In this document: positions 48,540 through 61,685 of the stretch, one piece after another | Layout: every line of letters begins with the position of its first letter | How positions within the stretch are numbered: the first letter of the stretch is position 1 | NCBI GenBank assembly: GCA_002694985.1 | Contig: NZNS01000011.1 | Location: forward strand, 248,001 to 312,000 | Reading direction: 5' to 3' | Source of the DNA: Parvibaculum sp. | GTDB lineage: Bacteria > Pseudomonadota > Alphaproteobacteria > Parvibaculales > Parvibaculaceae | DNA length: 64,000 nucleotides | The notes under the pieces: model-generated | What the model saw: the letters and a program-made list of their open reading frames with translations, nothing else | The model's database searches: none | Told to the model about the DNA's origin: nothing | Translations under genes and position numbers: made by a program

Positions 48540-49520
48540 TTACCTTCGGCGTTTGGCCTTGTCGTAGACGTCGAGCAGCCGTGCGGAATCGACTTCCGTA
48601 TACATCTGCGTGGTCGAAAGGCTCGAATGGCCGAGCAGTTCCTGGATTGCGCGCAGGTCGCCGCCGCCCGCCAGCAGATGCGTTGCAAAGCTGTGGCGCA
48701 GTGCATGCGGCGTCGCTGTGTCGGGCAGGCCAAGCCTCCGCCGAAGTGTCTGCATTGCCTCGCGGACCTGACGCTGGCCGAGCCGCTTGCCTCTCGCACT
48801 TACAAACAAGGGATCGCCGGCGGTGAGGCCGAACGGGCAAAGCGCGAGATAGCGCTCAACCGCTTCTCGCGCGGCGGGCAGCACGGGAATGATGCGCTCC
48901 TTGTTGCCCTTGCCGGTGATACGGATCGTGTCCTTCAGCGGTGCCGCATCGCGGTCCAGCGCCAGCGCCTCCGACACGCGAAGCCCGCAACCATAGAGAA
49001 GCGTAAGAACAGCCGCGTCGCGCAGCCCCTTCCATGCTTCGCCGGGCAGGGCGCCTGCTTCCTCGATCATTGCGCCTGCGCCCGACACCGACAGGGGCTT
49101 TGGCAGTGCGTGCGGAAGCTTCGGCGAGCGCAGGGTCGTGGCTGATGCGTTGGAAAGCACGTTCGAGCGGTCAAGAAAACGGAAGAAGGAGCGGATGCTC
49201 GAAATCATGCGCGCGATGGAGCGGCTTTGCAGACCCTCGTTGCGGCGATGGCTGACAAAGGCACGAAAGTCGCGTGTCTGGAGCGCGGCGAGCGCATCGA
49301 GGCCAGCGGGACCGCCCAGATGGTCGATGAGGAATTCGAAGAAGCGCGTGATGTCGCGATGGTAGTTCACGAGCGTCGCTTCGCTCATGCGGCGTTCGCC
49401 CATCAGATGAGCATACCAGTTGCGGATTTCAGTCCGCGCGTCTTCGGAAGCAGGGACGGTCCTTGCCGCATCGTCCGGCGAGGGGGCGCCGGGGCTCAGG
49501 CGGGCGGCAGGTCGAGCCAT
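48540..49520 (-). CDS. xerC: Tyrosine recombinase XerC
   Basis: 326 residues. Catalytic set: Arg in LYGCGLRVSEAL, Lys in GKGNKERIIPV, HxxR in HALRHSFATHLL, and the LGHSSLSTTQMYTEVD with His and nucleophile Tyr. The N-terminal SAM-like core-binding domain covers about residues 30-115. With XerD it resolves chromosome dimers at dif. It starts inside the 3' end of the DUF484 gene, which fits the frequent DUF484-xerC pairing. Confidence 0.93.
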   Translation of the reverse strand: MARPAARLSPGAPSPDDAARTVPASEDARTEIRNWYAHLMGERRMSEATLVNYHRDITRFFEFLIDHLGGPAGLDALAALQTRDFRAFVSHRRNEGLQSRSIARMISSIRSFFRFLDRSNVLSNASATTLRSPKLPHALPKPLSVSGAGAMIEEAGALPGEAWKGLRDAAVLTLLYGCGLRVSEALALDRDAAPLKDTIRITGKGNKERIIPVLPAAREAVERYLALCPFGLTAGDPLFVSARGKRLGQRQVREAMQTLRRRLGLPDTATPHALRHSFATHLLAGGGDLRAIQELLGHSSLSTTQMYTEVDSARLLDVYDKAKRRR

Positions 49521-50233
49521 TGGCGCACACCGCGCTCGACGACATTGGCGAGGAATTCGAGAAGGTCCACAGCCTGGTCGGGATGGAACTGCTCGGGATC
49601 GTAGCCGCCCAGAGCGAGCAGGCCGGGCGGTGAGGCGGGCGAGAAGTCGAGCCGCACCAGCGCTTCGGAATGCACATCTTCGGCGAGGTTGCCGTAAAGG
49701 CCACGGCTGCCGCGTACATGCGAGGCGAGACGGCAGCGTTCACCGAAACCGAGAATGCGGTCGACGCCGCCGGGCTCCAATACGCGGACGCCGCGAATGC
49801 CGATGCCGGAAACACCGTTCGCCGTTTCGATGCAGACGGTGGAGGCGCGGATGCCGAGTATGTGGGCGAGGCCGTCGGGGGCCGTCACATATTCGATCAG
49901 GTGTTCGAAGGAACGCGCATCGAGCAGCTTCAAAGTCGCGGCATGGACCTGTTCGAGCGCGATGCTGTTCAGCGATGTCGCTTCCAGCAAGTCCGACTGG
50001 ATGTCGCGCAGCATGCGCACCTGGTTTTGCAGGCGGCCGATCATGAAATGCTGCATGTCGAGTACGTTGCGGCCCGTCGATTGTGACGGGGGCACCAGTG
50101 CCGATATGAGATCGGGGTCGTTGGCGAGCAGCTCCGGGTGCTGACGCAGATAGGCCTTCACATCCTCGGCGGAGAGCGAGGCTTCCGCCTCGTCGATCCG
50201 CTTCGCTCCGGTGCTGTCGTTTTGCTGGTTCAT
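49496..50233 (-). CDS. DUF484 family protein
   Basis: 245 residues from the ATG at the 50233 end, after GCTGAGGGC. The N terminus has the DUF484 pattern SAEDVKAYLRQHPELLANDPDLISALVPP followed by the coiled RNVLDMQHFMIGRLQNQVRMLRD, then a GAF-like domain. Function unknown; family members sit next to xerC, with which it overlaps by 25 bases here. Confidence 0.9.
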   Translation of the reverse strand: MNQQNDSTGAKRIDEAEASLSAEDVKAYLRQHPELLANDPDLISALVPPSQSTGRNVLDMQHFMIGRLQNQVRMLRDIQSDLLEATSLNSIALEQVHAATLKLLDARSFEHLIEYVTAPDGLAHILGIRASTVCIETANGVSGIGIRGVRVLEPGGVDRILGFGERCRLASHVRGSRGLYGNLAEDVHSEALVRLDFSPASPPGLLALGGYDPEQFHPDQAVDLLEFLANVVERGVRQWLDLPPA

Positions 50234-50274
50234 GCCCTCAGCATCCCCCGAAATACGTTTCCAAAGTATTTGCC

Positions 50275-50931
50275 CTATAGAATTTTTTGTCCGGTTTTCT
50301 TCCAATCCGACAAGAACATTTCGAGTCCCTTGTCGGTCAGCGGGTGGGTGGCGAGCCCTTTCAGGACGGCAGGCGGTACGGTCGCGATATCCGCACCGGC
50401 AAGCGCAGCGTCCTTCACATGGTTCGCATTGCGAATTGAGGCGGCGAGGATCTCTGTCTCCAGGGCAGGGTAGTTGTCGTAGATTTCCCGGATTTCGTGA
50501 ATGAGTTCCATGCCGTCGAGATTGATATCGTCGAGGCGGCCGATAAAGGGCGAAATGAAGGTCGCGCCCGCTTTCGCCGCCAGTAGCGCCTGGTTGGCGG
50601 AGAAGCACAGCGTGACATTGACCATCGTGCCTTCACCGGTCAGCACCTTGCAGGTCTTGAGGCCGTCCCAGGTGAGCGGCACCTTGACGGCGATGTTCTT
50701 CGCGATTTTCGCGAGTTTGCGGCCTTCCGCGATCATTGTTTCCGCGTCGAGCGCCGTCACTTCCGCGCTGACGGGACCGTCCACGACACCGCAGATTTCC
50801 TCGACAACTTCGAGAAAATTGCGGCCGGACTTGGCAATGAGTGAAGGATTGGTGGTCACGCCGTCCAGCATGCCGGTTTCGGCAAGTTCGCGGATGTCGG
50901 CGATATCGGCGGTGTCGACGAAGAATTTCAT
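50275..50931 (-). CDS. fsa: Transaldolase/fructose-6-phosphate aldolase-type protein
   Basis: 218 residues, TIM barrel. [34 protein letters not shown] is the family opening and the Schiff-base lysine lies in [11 protein letters not shown], with [28 protein letters not shown]. Short transaldolases of this class act as transaldolase or fructose-6-phosphate aldolase; which activity cannot be read here. Divergent from priA with a 187-base gap. Confidence 0.93.
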   Translation of the reverse strand: MKFFVDTADIADIRELAETGMLDGVTTNPSLIAKSGRNFLEVVEEICGVVDGPVSAEVTALDAETMIAEGRKLAKIAKNIAVKVPLTWDGLKTCKVLTGEGTMVNVTLCFSANQALLAAKAGATFISPFIGRLDDINLDGMELIHEIREIYDNYPALETEILAASIRNANHVKDAALAGADIATVPPAVLKGLATHPLTDKGLEMFLSDWKKTGQKIL

Positions 50932-51118
50932 GGTTGCTTGATCTTTGCGGCCGGTCGGTGGGTAAGACTTTATGACCGCAGTGTAGTCGAGAGCGGCCTC
51001 GAAGGCTTCCTTCTTTTGCCGCCGCTTGTGCCTGCGCGCAAGGCCTCCTCGTGGTACTTGCTTTACGGCGCGTTACAGTGTCGTGTCGATTTTGAACCTT
51101 CTCCCTCCGGCAATCCGA

Positions 51119-53314
51119 ATGGCTTCCGAAATATCCACAGAAGAACAGACCGTTTCGGGAACCGTCAGCGTTCTGCTGCCCCTCGCCCTGCCGCGTCCCT
51201 ATGACTACAAGGTGCCGTCCGGCATGGAGGTGCGGCCCGGCGATTATGTGATCGTGCCTCTGGGTTCGCAGCAACTGCTCGGCGTTGTCTGGGGCGCGGG
51301 GACGGGAGAGGTTGGCCACAACAGATTAAGACCCGTTGCGGAAGTCCTCGATGCCCCGCCCATGCCCGAAGTGCTGCGCCGGCTGGTCGATTGGGTGGCG
51401 AGCTATACGGTTTCCCCGCCGGGGTCGGTTTTGCGTCTCGCTATTCGTGCGCCCGGTGCGCTGGAGCCGCAGCGTATGCGCACGGCCTACCGGCTTGGCG
51501 ATAAGCGGCCGTCCCGGATGACGCCTGCGCGTATCAGGGCGGTGGAGGTGGCGGGGGATGGTTTCGCGCGTACGGTGCGCGAACTGGCGGAAGAAGCGGG
51601 CGTGTCGGACGGCGTGGTGCGTGGCCTTGTCGAGGCGGGCACTCTGGTGCCGGTGGATGTTCCGACGGAAGCGCCGTTTCCCGCGCCGAACCTCGATGCG
51701 CCGGGGGTCGATCTTTCGGAGGAACAGGCCGAAGCCGCGGCCGCGCTGCGCGCTCATGTCGAGGCCGACAGGTTTTCTGCCATATTGCTCGATGGAGTGA
51801 CGGGCTCGGGCAAAACGGAAGTTTATTTCGAGGCGGTCGCCGCTGCCTTGCGGCGGAACCGGCAGGTACTGATCCTCCTTCCGGAAATTGCGCTCACAAG
51901 CCAGTTCCTCGAACGATTCGAACGGCGTTTCGGCTGCCGTCCCGCGGAGTGGCATTCGGACCTTTCGACGCGCGAGCGCCGCCGCGTCTGGCGCGGTGTT
52001 GCGGAAGGTCGTGCCTCCGTCGTTGTCGGTGCGCGCTCAGCGCTTTTTCTGCCTTTCCCCGATCTCGGTCTCATCATCGTCGACGAAGAGCACGATGCGG
52101 CCTTCAAGCAGGAAGACGGTGTTGCCTATCATGCGCGCGACATGGCGGTTGTGCGTGCCTCGCTTGGCAAGCTGCCGATCATTCTCAGCTCGGCAACGCC
52201 TTCGCTCGAAACGGTGGTCAATGCGGAGCAGGGACGTTACGCGCAGCTACGTCTCGAAGCGCGTCACGGTGCCGCCCGATTGCCGGATGTCACTGCCATC
52301 GACATGCGCGCCGACCCGCCGGAACGCGGACGCTGGCTTTCGCCCGTCCTCGTGCGCGAAATTGCAAAGGCGCTCGAAGCGGGCGAGCAGTCAATGCTCT
52401 TTCTCAATCGCAGAGGCTACGCACCGCTCACGCTTTGCCGAACCTGCGGCCATCGCATTGAGTGTCCGCAATGTTCCGCATGGCTCGTCGAGCATCGCTT
52501 TCGCCGCGAACTTGCCTGCCATCATTGCGGCTATAGTGCGCCGGTGCCGAAGGCGTGCCCGTCCTGCGGGGCGGAAGATTCGCTCGTTGCCTGTGGGCCG
52601 GGGGTCGAGCGCATCGCGGAGGAGGTGGCGGAGCTTTTTCCGGAGGCGCGCACAGCCATCGTCTCCAGCGACAATCTGCGCGGACCTGCCGCGCACCGGG
52701 AGGTGTTCAGGGCCATTGAGGAGCGTGAGGTCGATATTGTCATCGGTACACAGATCGTTGCCAAGGGCCATCATTTTCCCTGGCTCACGCTGGTAGGTGT
52801 GGTCGATGCCGATCTCGGGCTTGAAAATGGCGATCTGCGCGCAGGCGAACGGACCTTTCAGCTCCTGCAGCAGGTGGCGGGGCGGGCGGGCCGGGCAGAG
52901 CGGCCAGGCCGGGTTTTCCTGCAATCCTTCATGCCCGAGCATGGGGTCATGCGGGCGCTTGTGTCGGGCCGTCGCGACGAGTTCCTCGCCCGCGAAGCCT
53001 CCGCCCGGGAGCGGGTGGGGCTGCCACCCTTCGGGCGGCTCGTAGGCGTGGTTGTTTCGGCACCCGAGAGCGGCCTTGCCCAGAGAATCGCCCGGGAAAT
53101 GTCCCGAAGGGTACCCCGAACGGACGATGTTTCGGTGCTGGGACCCGCGCCGGCGCCCCTGGCGCTCCTTCGCGGGCGCACCAGGCTTCGCTTCCTCGTC
53201 AAAGCGGGCCGCCACGTAAATATCCAGAATTTTATCCGTGCCTGGCTCGACGATATGAAGATACCGAATGCGGTTCGCGTCTCGGTCGATGTGGATCCCT
53301 ACAGCTTTATGTGA
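51119..53314 (+). CDS. priA: Primosomal replication helicase PriA
   Basis: 731 residues from the ATG at 51119. The N-terminal 3'-DNA-binding region is followed by the helicase: Walker A GVTGSGKTEVYFEAV, DEEHDAAFKQ box, and the zinc-binding cysteines CRTCGHRIECPQC and CHHCGYSAPVPKACPSCG. QVAGRAGRAERPGRV is motif VI. It restarts stalled replication forks. No good ribosome site is seen. Confidence 0.95.
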   Translation: MASEISTEEQTVSGTVSVLLPLALPRPYDYKVPSGMEVRPGDYVIVPLGSQQLLGVVWGAGTGEVGHNRLRPVAEVLDAPPMPEVLRRLVDWVASYTVSPPGSVLRLAIRAPGALEPQRMRTAYRLGDKRPSRMTPARIRAVEVAGDGFARTVRELAEEAGVSDGVVRGLVEAGTLVPVDVPTEAPFPAPNLDAPGVDLSEEQAEAAAALRAHVEADRFSAILLDGVTGSGKTEVYFEAVAAALRRNRQVLILLPEIALTSQFLERFERRFGCRPAEWHSDLSTRERRRVWRGVAEGRASVVVGARSALFLPFPDLGLIIVDEEHDAAFKQEDGVAYHARDMAVVRASLGKLPIILSSATPSLETVVNAEQGRYAQLRLEARHGAARLPDVTAIDMRADPPERGRWLSPVLVREIAKALEAGEQSMLFLNRRGYAPLTLCRTCGHRIECPQCSAWLVEHRFRRELACHHCGYSAPVPKACPSCGAEDSLVACGPGVERIAEEVAELFPEARTAIVSSDNLRGPAAHREVFRAIEEREVDIVIGTQIVAKGHHFPWLTLVGVVDADLGLENGDLRAGERTFQLLQQVAGRAGRAERPGRVFLQSFMPEHGVMRALVSGRRDEFLAREASARERVGLPPFGRLVGVVVSAPESGLAQRIAREMSRRVPRTDDVSVLGPAPAPLALLRGRTRLRFLVKAGRHVNIQNFIRAWLDDMKIPNAVRVSVDVDPYSFM

Positions 53315-53592
53315 GCCTGATGCGGGCTCGTGCAGGTCGAGAGGTAACGCGGACGTTGCGGAAGCAGACATCCGGCTCCGGAAAGGCCGCCCAAAATGCC
53401 GCAGATGCGCCCATTTCGAGGACCAGCATGTTGCTCCTGCGCGGACCATGTGTTACCTAACGCGCGGCCTCGGGGGTGGACTCTTTTCGAGCATCTGTCG
53501 AGGCTGGAATTTGCTAATGATTTCAAATAATTGGCGCGAGGTCTTCTGGGCCGCCGCGCTGGTCCCCACGAAAAGCACAGGCGAGCCCGCAC

Positions 53593-54150
53593 GTGTCATC
53601 TGATCATCCCGTCTCCGGCGTGGCCGGCCGTTATGCGACGGCACTTTTCGAGCTTGCGGAAGCGCAGGGCGCGCTGGACGCAGTAGCTGCCGATCTCGGC
53701 AATATCGAGTCCATGCTCAACGCGAGCGCGGATCTGACCCGTCTCGTCCGCAGCCCCGTGTTCAGTGCCGACGAGCAGGGGCGCGCTTTCGGCGCTGTAC
53801 TCGAAAAAGCAGGTATTTCCCGTCTGGTGCAGAATTTCGTCGGACTCGTCATTCAAAATCGCCGTCTTTTCGCGCTTTCCGAGATGATCTCAGCCTATAA
53901 TGCCATTCTGGCGGCCAAGCGTGGTGAAATGACGGCCGATGTTACTTCCGCGCATTCGCTCGGCGATGCGCAGGTCGAAAGCCTGAAAGCGGCACTGAAA
54001 TCCGCTACAGGCCGCGATGTCAGAATCAATACCAAGGTCGATGCGGAGCTCCTGGGTGGGCTCATCGTCAAGGTGGGTAGCCGGATGATAGATTCCTCGC
54101 TACGCACCAAACTCAATTCTCTGAAGATTGCCATGAAAGAGGCTTCCTGA
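53593..54150 (+). CDS. atpH: ATP synthase F1 delta subunit
   Basis: 185 residues from a GTG preceded by [28 protein letters not shown] at the start and [28 protein letters not shown] near the end are OSCP/delta signatures. It links F1 to the peripheral stalk. First gene of an F1-only cluster; the F0 genes are not in the window, as usual in alphaproteobacteria. The stop overlaps the atpA start. The preceding 278 bases show no gene I recognise. Confidence 0.96.
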   Translation: MSSDHPVSGVAGRYATALFELAEAQGALDAVAADLGNIESMLNASADLTRLVRSPVFSADEQGRAFGAVLEKAGISRLVQNFVGLVIQNRRLFALSEMISAYNAILAAKRGEMTADVTSAHSLGDAQVESLKAALKSATGRDVRINTKVDAELLGGLIVKVGSRMIDSSLRTKLNSLKIAMKEAS

Positions 54151-55679
54151 TGGACATTCAGGCCGCGGAAATTTCCGCCATCCTCAAGCAGCAGATCAAG
54201 GATTTCGGCGCAGATGCGCAGGTATCCGAGATCGGCCAGGTGCTTTCCGTCGGTGACGGTATCGCGCGTGTTTACGGTCTCGACAATGTCGAAGCCGGTG
54301 AAATGGTCGAGTTCCCGGGCGGTGTCCGCGGCATGGCCCTGAACCTCGAAGAGGACAATGTCGGCGTCGTGATTTTCGGTTCCGACCGGAACATCAAGGA
54401 AGGCGACACGGTCAAACGCACGGGCGCCATCGTGGACGTTCCCGTCGGCAAGGGCCTTCTGGGCCGCGTCGTCGATCCGCTTGGCAACCCCATCGACGGC
54501 AAGGGGCCGATCGAGAGTGTTGAACGCCGCCGCGTGGACGTGAAGGCGCCGGGCATCATTCCCCGGAAATCGGTTCATGAGCCGATGCAGACCGGCCTAA
54601 AAGCCATCGACGCGCTCATCCCGATCGGCCGCGGCCAGCGTGAGCTCATCATCGGTGACCGCCAGACCGGCAAGACCGCTATTGCGATCGACTCGATCCT
54701 GAACCAGAAGCCGCTCAATCAGGGCGACGACGAAAACCAGAAACTCTATTGCATCTATGTTGCCATTGGTCAGAAGCGGTCGACGGTTGCGCAGATCGCC
54801 AAGACGCTGGAAGAAAACGGCGCGCTCGAATATTCGATCATCGTCGCCGCTACCGCGTCGGACCCCGCACCGTTGCAGTTCCTGGCGCCTTTCGCCGGCT
54901 GCACGATGGGCGAGTATTTCCGCGATAACGGCATGCACGGCCTCGTGGTCTATGACGATCTTTCGAAGCAGGCTGTTGCCTATCGTCAGATGTCGCTTCT
55001 CCTTCGTCGCCCGCCGGGACGCGAAGCCTATCCGGGCGACGTTTTCTACCTTCACTCCCGTCTGCTTGAGCGCGCAGCCAAGCTCAATGACGAGAACGGC
55101 AACGGATCGCTGACCTCTCTTCCGATCATCGAGACGCAGGCCAACGACGTGTCGGCCTACATCCCGACCAACGTGATCTCGATCACGGACGGCCAGATCT
55201 TCCTTGAGACAGACCTTTTCTATCAGGGCATCCGTCCGGCCGTGAACGTCGGCCTGTCGGTCAGCCGCGTGGGTTCGGCCGCGCAGATCAAGGCGATGAA
55301 GCAGGTTGCCGGCAAGATCAAGGGCGAGCTCGCGCAGTACCGCGAAATGGCTGCCTTCGCTCAGTTCGGTTCGGATCTCGATGCCGCCACGCAGCGCCTC
55401 CTCAATCGCGGTTCGCGACTGACGGAGCTTCTGAAGCAGGGGCAGTTCTCGCCGCTCAAGGTCGAAGAGCAGGTCGTCGTGATTTATGCCGGTGTGAACG
55501 GCTATCTCGACAAGCTTTCGATTGGTGATGTCGGCCGCTTCGAGGAAGAGTTCCTGCGCAGCATCCGCACAAAGAACGAAGACATTCTCGACGCGATCCG
55601 CAACGAGAAGCAGCTGTCTTCGGAAACCGAAGCCAAGCTCAAGGCAGCGGTCGAGGCGTTCTCCAAGGCATTTGCCTGA
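54150..55679 (+). CDS. atpA: ATP synthase F1 alpha subunit
   Basis: 509 residues. Walker A-type [15 protein letters not shown], the family line [18 protein letters not shown] and [17 protein letters not shown]. It forms the noncatalytic nucleotide sites alternating with beta. Overlaps atpH by one base. Confidence 0.98.
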   Translation: MDIQAAEISAILKQQIKDFGADAQVSEIGQVLSVGDGIARVYGLDNVEAGEMVEFPGGVRGMALNLEEDNVGVVIFGSDRNIKEGDTVKRTGAIVDVPVGKGLLGRVVDPLGNPIDGKGPIESVERRRVDVKAPGIIPRKSVHEPMQTGLKAIDALIPIGRGQRELIIGDRQTGKTAIAIDSILNQKPLNQGDDENQKLYCIYVAIGQKRSTVAQIAKTLEENGALEYSIIVAATASDPAPLQFLAPFAGCTMGEYFRDNGMHGLVVYDDLSKQAVAYRQMSLLLRRPPGREAYPGDVFYLHSRLLERAAKLNDENGNGSLTSLPIIETQANDVSAYIPTNVISITDGQIFLETDLFYQGIRPAVNVGLSVSRVGSAAQIKAMKQVAGKIKGELAQYREMAAFAQFGSDLDAATQRLLNRGSRLTELLKQGQFSPLKVEEQVVVIYAGVNGYLDKLSIGDVGRFEEEFLRSIRTKNEDILDAIRNEKQLSSETEAKLKAAVEAFSKAFA

Positions 55680-55723
55680 CCGGAACGAAGCGAGACTGCA
55701 AGACCACGCACAGGTAAAGGCGA

Positions 55724-58382
<2,659 letters not shown>

Positions 58383-58409
58383 GGCATCGACCGGACAAGG
58401 TGAAAGCAG

Positions 58410-58808
58410 ATGGCTGAGAAGCTGAGTTTCGACCTCGTATCGCCCGAACGGCTGCTCATTTCCGAGCAGGTCGATCTCGTGACCGTGCCTGGCACGGAAG
58501 GCGATATGGGCATCATGGGCGGCCATGCGCCGGTCATGTCGACGCTCCGTCCTGGCGTGATCGGTGTCGAGGCGGAAGGGCAGCCGGAACGCCACTATTT
58601 CGTGCGTGGCGGGTTTGCCGAGGTGACGCCTGCGGGGCTGACGGTGCTCGCCGAGCACACGGTTCCGCTGGACGAGCTCGATGCGGCGGCACTTGAGCTT
58701 GAGATCGAGAATGCCGGACAGGATGTGGCGGACGCGAAGACCGATGCCAAGCGTCAGGCGGCGCAGGAAAAGCTCGATCATCTGAAGCAACTTCGTCAGG
58801 CGCTCTGA
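58410..58808 (+). CDS. atpC: ATP synthase F1 epsilon subunit
   Basis: 132 residues. The beta-sandwich opening LSFDLVSPERLLISEQVDLVTVPGTEGDMGIMGGHAPVM, a family signature, is followed by a two-helix C-terminal region (ALELEIENAGQDVADAKTD). It couples rotation and inhibits ATP hydrolysis. A strong terminator ends the cluster. Confidence 0.96.
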   Translation: MAEKLSFDLVSPERLLISEQVDLVTVPGTEGDMGIMGGHAPVMSTLRPGVIGVEAEGQPERHYFVRGGFAEVTPAGLTVLAEHTVPLDELDAAALELEIENAGQDVADAKTDAKRQAAQEKLDHLKQLRQAL

Positions 58809-58832
58809 CGCTTTTCTGCGATCGAAATCCGC

Positions 58833-58872
58833 AAGGGCGGCCTCCGGAACCCGGAGCGCCGCCCTTTCGTTT
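58833..58872 (+). terminator. Strong terminator after atpC
   Basis: AAGGGCGGC pairs with GCCGCCCTT, extended inward by CTCCGG-AAC-CCGGAG, followed by TTTCGTTT overlapping the last pairs. Confidence 0.85.
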
Positions 58873-59001
58873 AGGGGGCAGAGAGCGGCTGCGGCAATCG
58901 GCCTTGGCTCCGGCCTTAAATGCGGGCGCGCATGCCGCTATATTGATACCGTAATATGACGATCCCCGGCGGAGAGCCGGCGAGGAGCGAGGTAGGGTTT
59001 C

Positions 59002-59826
59002 ATGAGCGGTCACTGGACACTCGAGGATATCAGGTGGCAGGACTTCGATGCGTCGAAGGTCGATCCCGATATTCTGCGCGCAGTGAAGGCGGCCGCGATG
59101 GTCGAGTTCAACGCACCGGACTATGTGACCTATCTCTGTAACGTCTTTTCGGACCGCCCGGAGGTCAAGGAAACGATCCACAAGTGGGGCGAAGAGGAAG
59201 TCCAGCACGGGCAGGCGCTTGCGCGCTGGGCCGAGCTTGCCGATCCGGCATTCAATTTCGATGAGGCTTTCACCAGATTTCGGGAAGGCTATTCGATCCC
59301 GACCGATGCCATTGAGAGTGTGCGTGGCAGCCGGGGCGGCGAACTGATCGCACGCTGTGTCGTGGAAAGCGGCACCTCGTCCTATTACACGGCGATCAAG
59401 GATGCGACGGATGAGCCGGTGCTGAAGCAGATTGCGGCCAATGTCGCGGCCGATGAGTTCCGCCACTACAAGCTTTTCTACGATCAGTTCAACGCTCTCG
59501 GCGAAACGCCGCCCTCCATTCTGGATCGCATTCGCGTCGCGGTGGGCCGTGTGTCGGAAGCCGATGACGATGAACTGGCCTGCGCCTATTATGCGGCGAA
59601 CACGCCGGGTGATGGGAGCGTTCCCTACAAGCGCGAAATTTTCGCCAAGGCCTATGAGAAGCGTGCTCTCGGCCTTTATCGCCGTCAGCATGTGGAGCGG
59701 CTGATTTCGATGGTGGGCAAGGCGGCCGGTCTGAAGCCGCATGGCCTTCTCATGCGCGCCGTCGCATCGCTTGCATGGCGTTATTGGCAGTTTCGCAACT
59801 GGCAGCTTGCGCGCGCCGCAATCTGA
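59002..59826 (+). CDS. Ferritin-like diiron protein
   Basis: 274 residues. Four-helix diiron ligand pattern: Glu35 in MVEFNAP, Glu66xxHis69 in GEEEVQHGQAL, Glu122 in CVVESGTSSYY, and Glu152xxHis155 in AADEFRHYKLF. This two E + ExxH spacing is that of ferritin-like/rubrerythrin or diiron oxidase proteins. The C-terminal 60 residues are basic and aromatic (LAWRYWQFRNWQLARAAI). Function unknown; could oxidise a substrate or store iron. It is a single gene after the atp terminator, convergent with rppH. Confidence 0.78.
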   Translation: MSGHWTLEDIRWQDFDASKVDPDILRAVKAAAMVEFNAPDYVTYLCNVFSDRPEVKETIHKWGEEEVQHGQALARWAELADPAFNFDEAFTRFREGYSIPTDAIESVRGSRGGELIARCVVESGTSSYYTAIKDATDEPVLKQIAANVAADEFRHYKLFYDQFNALGETPPSILDRIRVAVGRVSEADDDELACAYYAANTPGDGSVPYKREIFAKAYEKRALGLYRRQHVERLISMVGKAAGLKPHGLLMRAVASLAWRYWQFRNWQLARAAI

Positions 59827-59842
59827 TCGCGGACAAGGCGCT

Positions 59843-60367
59843 TCAGTTGCCGGGCACCGCCAGCGGCCCGAGTTCGCGTACGATCTGTTCGTAGACGCCC
59901 CGCTTGAAGGGAACGATCAGCTCGACCAGCTCGGAAACGGGGAGCCAGGCCCATTCGCTGAATTCCTGATGCGCGTCGGCGGCAATGTCGATGTCGCTGT
60001 CTTCGCCCGTGAAGCGCATGGCAAACCACTTTTGCTTCTGCCCGCGATATTTGCCCTTGAGCGCAGTGCCGACGAGATGGGGCGGCAGGTCGTAGGTGAC
60101 CCAGTCCGAGGTTTCGCCGATGATCCGCGCCTTCGCGGTGCCGGTCTCTTCCTGCAATTCGCGGATGGCGGCTTCTTCGGGACTTTCGCCCTCGTCGATA
60201 CCGCCTTGCGGCATCTGCCAGGTCAGGGGGCTGCCGGTATCGACCTCCTGAATGCGGTTTCCCGTCCAGACGAGCCCGTCTCGATTGATGAGCATGATGC
60301 CGACGCAAGGCCGGTAGGGAAGCGTCTCGGGAGAGACGGGCACTCCATCCTGTTTATGGCGAGGCAT
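59843..60367 (-). CDS. rppH: RNA pyrophosphohydrolase RppH
   Basis: 174 residues. The Nudix box [22 protein letters not shown] follows WQMPQGG, the RppH pattern, and [17 protein letters not shown] opens the fold. It removes pyrophosphate from 5'-triphosphate mRNA ends. I start at the ATG after CGGAGACGAA; an ATG overlapping the upstream stop (60382) would add five residues. Confidence 0.94.
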   Translation of the reverse strand: MPRHKQDGVPVSPETLPYRPCVGIMLINRDGLVWTGNRIQEVDTGSPLTWQMPQGGIDEGESPEEAAIRELQEETGTAKARIIGETSDWVTYDLPPHLVGTALKGKYRGQKQKWFAMRFTGEDSDIDIAADAHQEFSEWAWLPVSELVELIVPFKRGVYEQIVRELGPLAVPGN

Positions 60368-60378
60368 TTCGTCTCCGC

Positions 60379-61650
60379 TCATTCGAGTGCCAGTGCCGTC
60401 GCCGGTACCAGCGTGAAACCGTCTCTTTTCAACGCGGCTGCCCATTGCGCCAGTGCATCGACCGTTACCGGGAAGCCGGACGCCACGCCGAGGGCCGCGC
60501 CGGATTGTTGCGAGACTTCTTCAAGCATGTCGAGTGACGTTGCGATGACTTCCGGGTTTTGCACCGGATCGACGATGCGATTCGCCTGAACGGCGGGAAG
60601 GCCGATGTCCTGTGCGAGCGTGGGTGCAAGGCTTCTGGCGGAGGCGCCATTGTCGATATAGAGAAGGCCGCGCGCCTCAAGCGCCGCCAGCACCGGCTTC
60701 AGCGCGGAGGGCGAGGTGGTGAACCGGGCGCCTTGATAGTTCATCACGCCGGCATAGCCGGTGAAGCGGCTCATCAGCCATTCGAGGCGCGACACGTTCT
60801 CCGGTCCGTCGGCGCTTGTCAGCAATGTGTGCGGGCCGGGGTCATTCTGCGGATAGCCGAAGGGTTCCATGGGCAGTTCGAGCAGAACCTCGTGTCCTGC
60901 GTCGCGCGCCTTTCCGATCCATTGCTGGAGGTTCGAACCGTAGGGCGCGAAGGAAAGGGTAACCTCCGGCGGCAAGACCTCGATGGCGTGGGCGGTTGCG
61001 CTTTCGCTGATCCCCATGCCGCTCACGACAAGTGCGATGCGGCGTGTCGCGGGGGTGCCTGGAGGTACGGGCCGCGCATAGACCCGGGCGGGCCGGCGGC
61101 CGTCCCGGCCTATCTTTGGTAGCGGGCCTGCCTTCGTCTTTTCCAGCAGAGCGGGATCGGGAACGGGGGGGAGGACAATTGCTACGGGTTCGGGTGCGCC
61201 TTCCTGCGCGCCATTGCCCGATACGCTTTCCGCGCCGACGATCCGCACCTCGCTGATGATGTCCTCGTCCACACCCTTGTCGAGGTTCTCCGCCGCTTCA
61301 AGCAGTGCGCGCTCCTCGGGGGTCAGGGCTTCGGGGTTCAAGGTTTCCGGGGCCGCCGGCGTGGCAGGCAATGCGGGAGGCGCGTCCGCTTCAGCCGTTA
61401 CGTCCGGCTCCACGGCTCCGGTCTCCTGTTCCGCCGGCGGGGCCGGTTCTTCGGGTGCCAGCGCCACGTGAACCACGGGCTCGCCTGCGAAACGGCTGTC
61501 GGCAAGGAACAGCCAGCCGGTTACGCTGCCATAGATAACCGCCACTGCGATTGCCGCGCCCGCAAGGGGGCGGAGGGGGCGAGTGCTACCGTCCTCGGTT
61601 TTGCCGCCGACCGAACCGGAAGAGCCGCTTGCCGCTGTCTTCACCACCAT
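60379..61650 (-). CDS. Divergent polysaccharide deacetylase (YibQ family)
   Basis: 423 residues. One membrane helix near residues 30-50 ([20 protein letters not shown]), a Glu/Pro/Ala-rich periplasmic linker to about 170, then the YibQ/DUF610 domain: [32 protein letters not shown] and NNGAS-like [10 protein letters not shown]. The metal ligands of classical NodB deacetylases are altered, as in this family. Located between ctpA and rppH in the envC-ctpA-yibQ order common in proteobacteria. Confidence 0.9.
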   Translation of the reverse strand: MVVKTAASGSSGSVGGKTEDGSTRPLRPLAGAAIAVAVIYGSVTGWLFLADSRFAGEPVVHVALAPEEPAPPAEQETGAVEPDVTAEADAPPALPATPAAPETLNPEALTPEERALLEAAENLDKGVDEDIISEVRIVGAESVSGNGAQEGAPEPVAIVLPPVPDPALLEKTKAGPLPKIGRDGRRPARVYARPVPPGTPATRRIALVVSGMGISESATAHAIEVLPPEVTLSFAPYGSNLQQWIGKARDAGHEVLLELPMEPFGYPQNDPGPHTLLTSADGPENVSRLEWLMSRFTGYAGVMNYQGARFTTSPSALKPVLAALEARGLLYIDNGASARSLAPTLAQDIGLPAVQANRIVDPVQNPEVIATSLDMLEEVSQQSGAALGVASGFPVTVDALAQWAAALKRDGFTLVPATALALE

Positions 61651-61685
61651 GCTCGTAATTCATCTCCGGCGGTGCGCTCAGCGCC

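Noticed and set aside
53315..53592. Small gene between priA and atpH
   Set aside because: A 46-codon frame exists but has no ribosome site, no homology I recognise and ordinary background composition.
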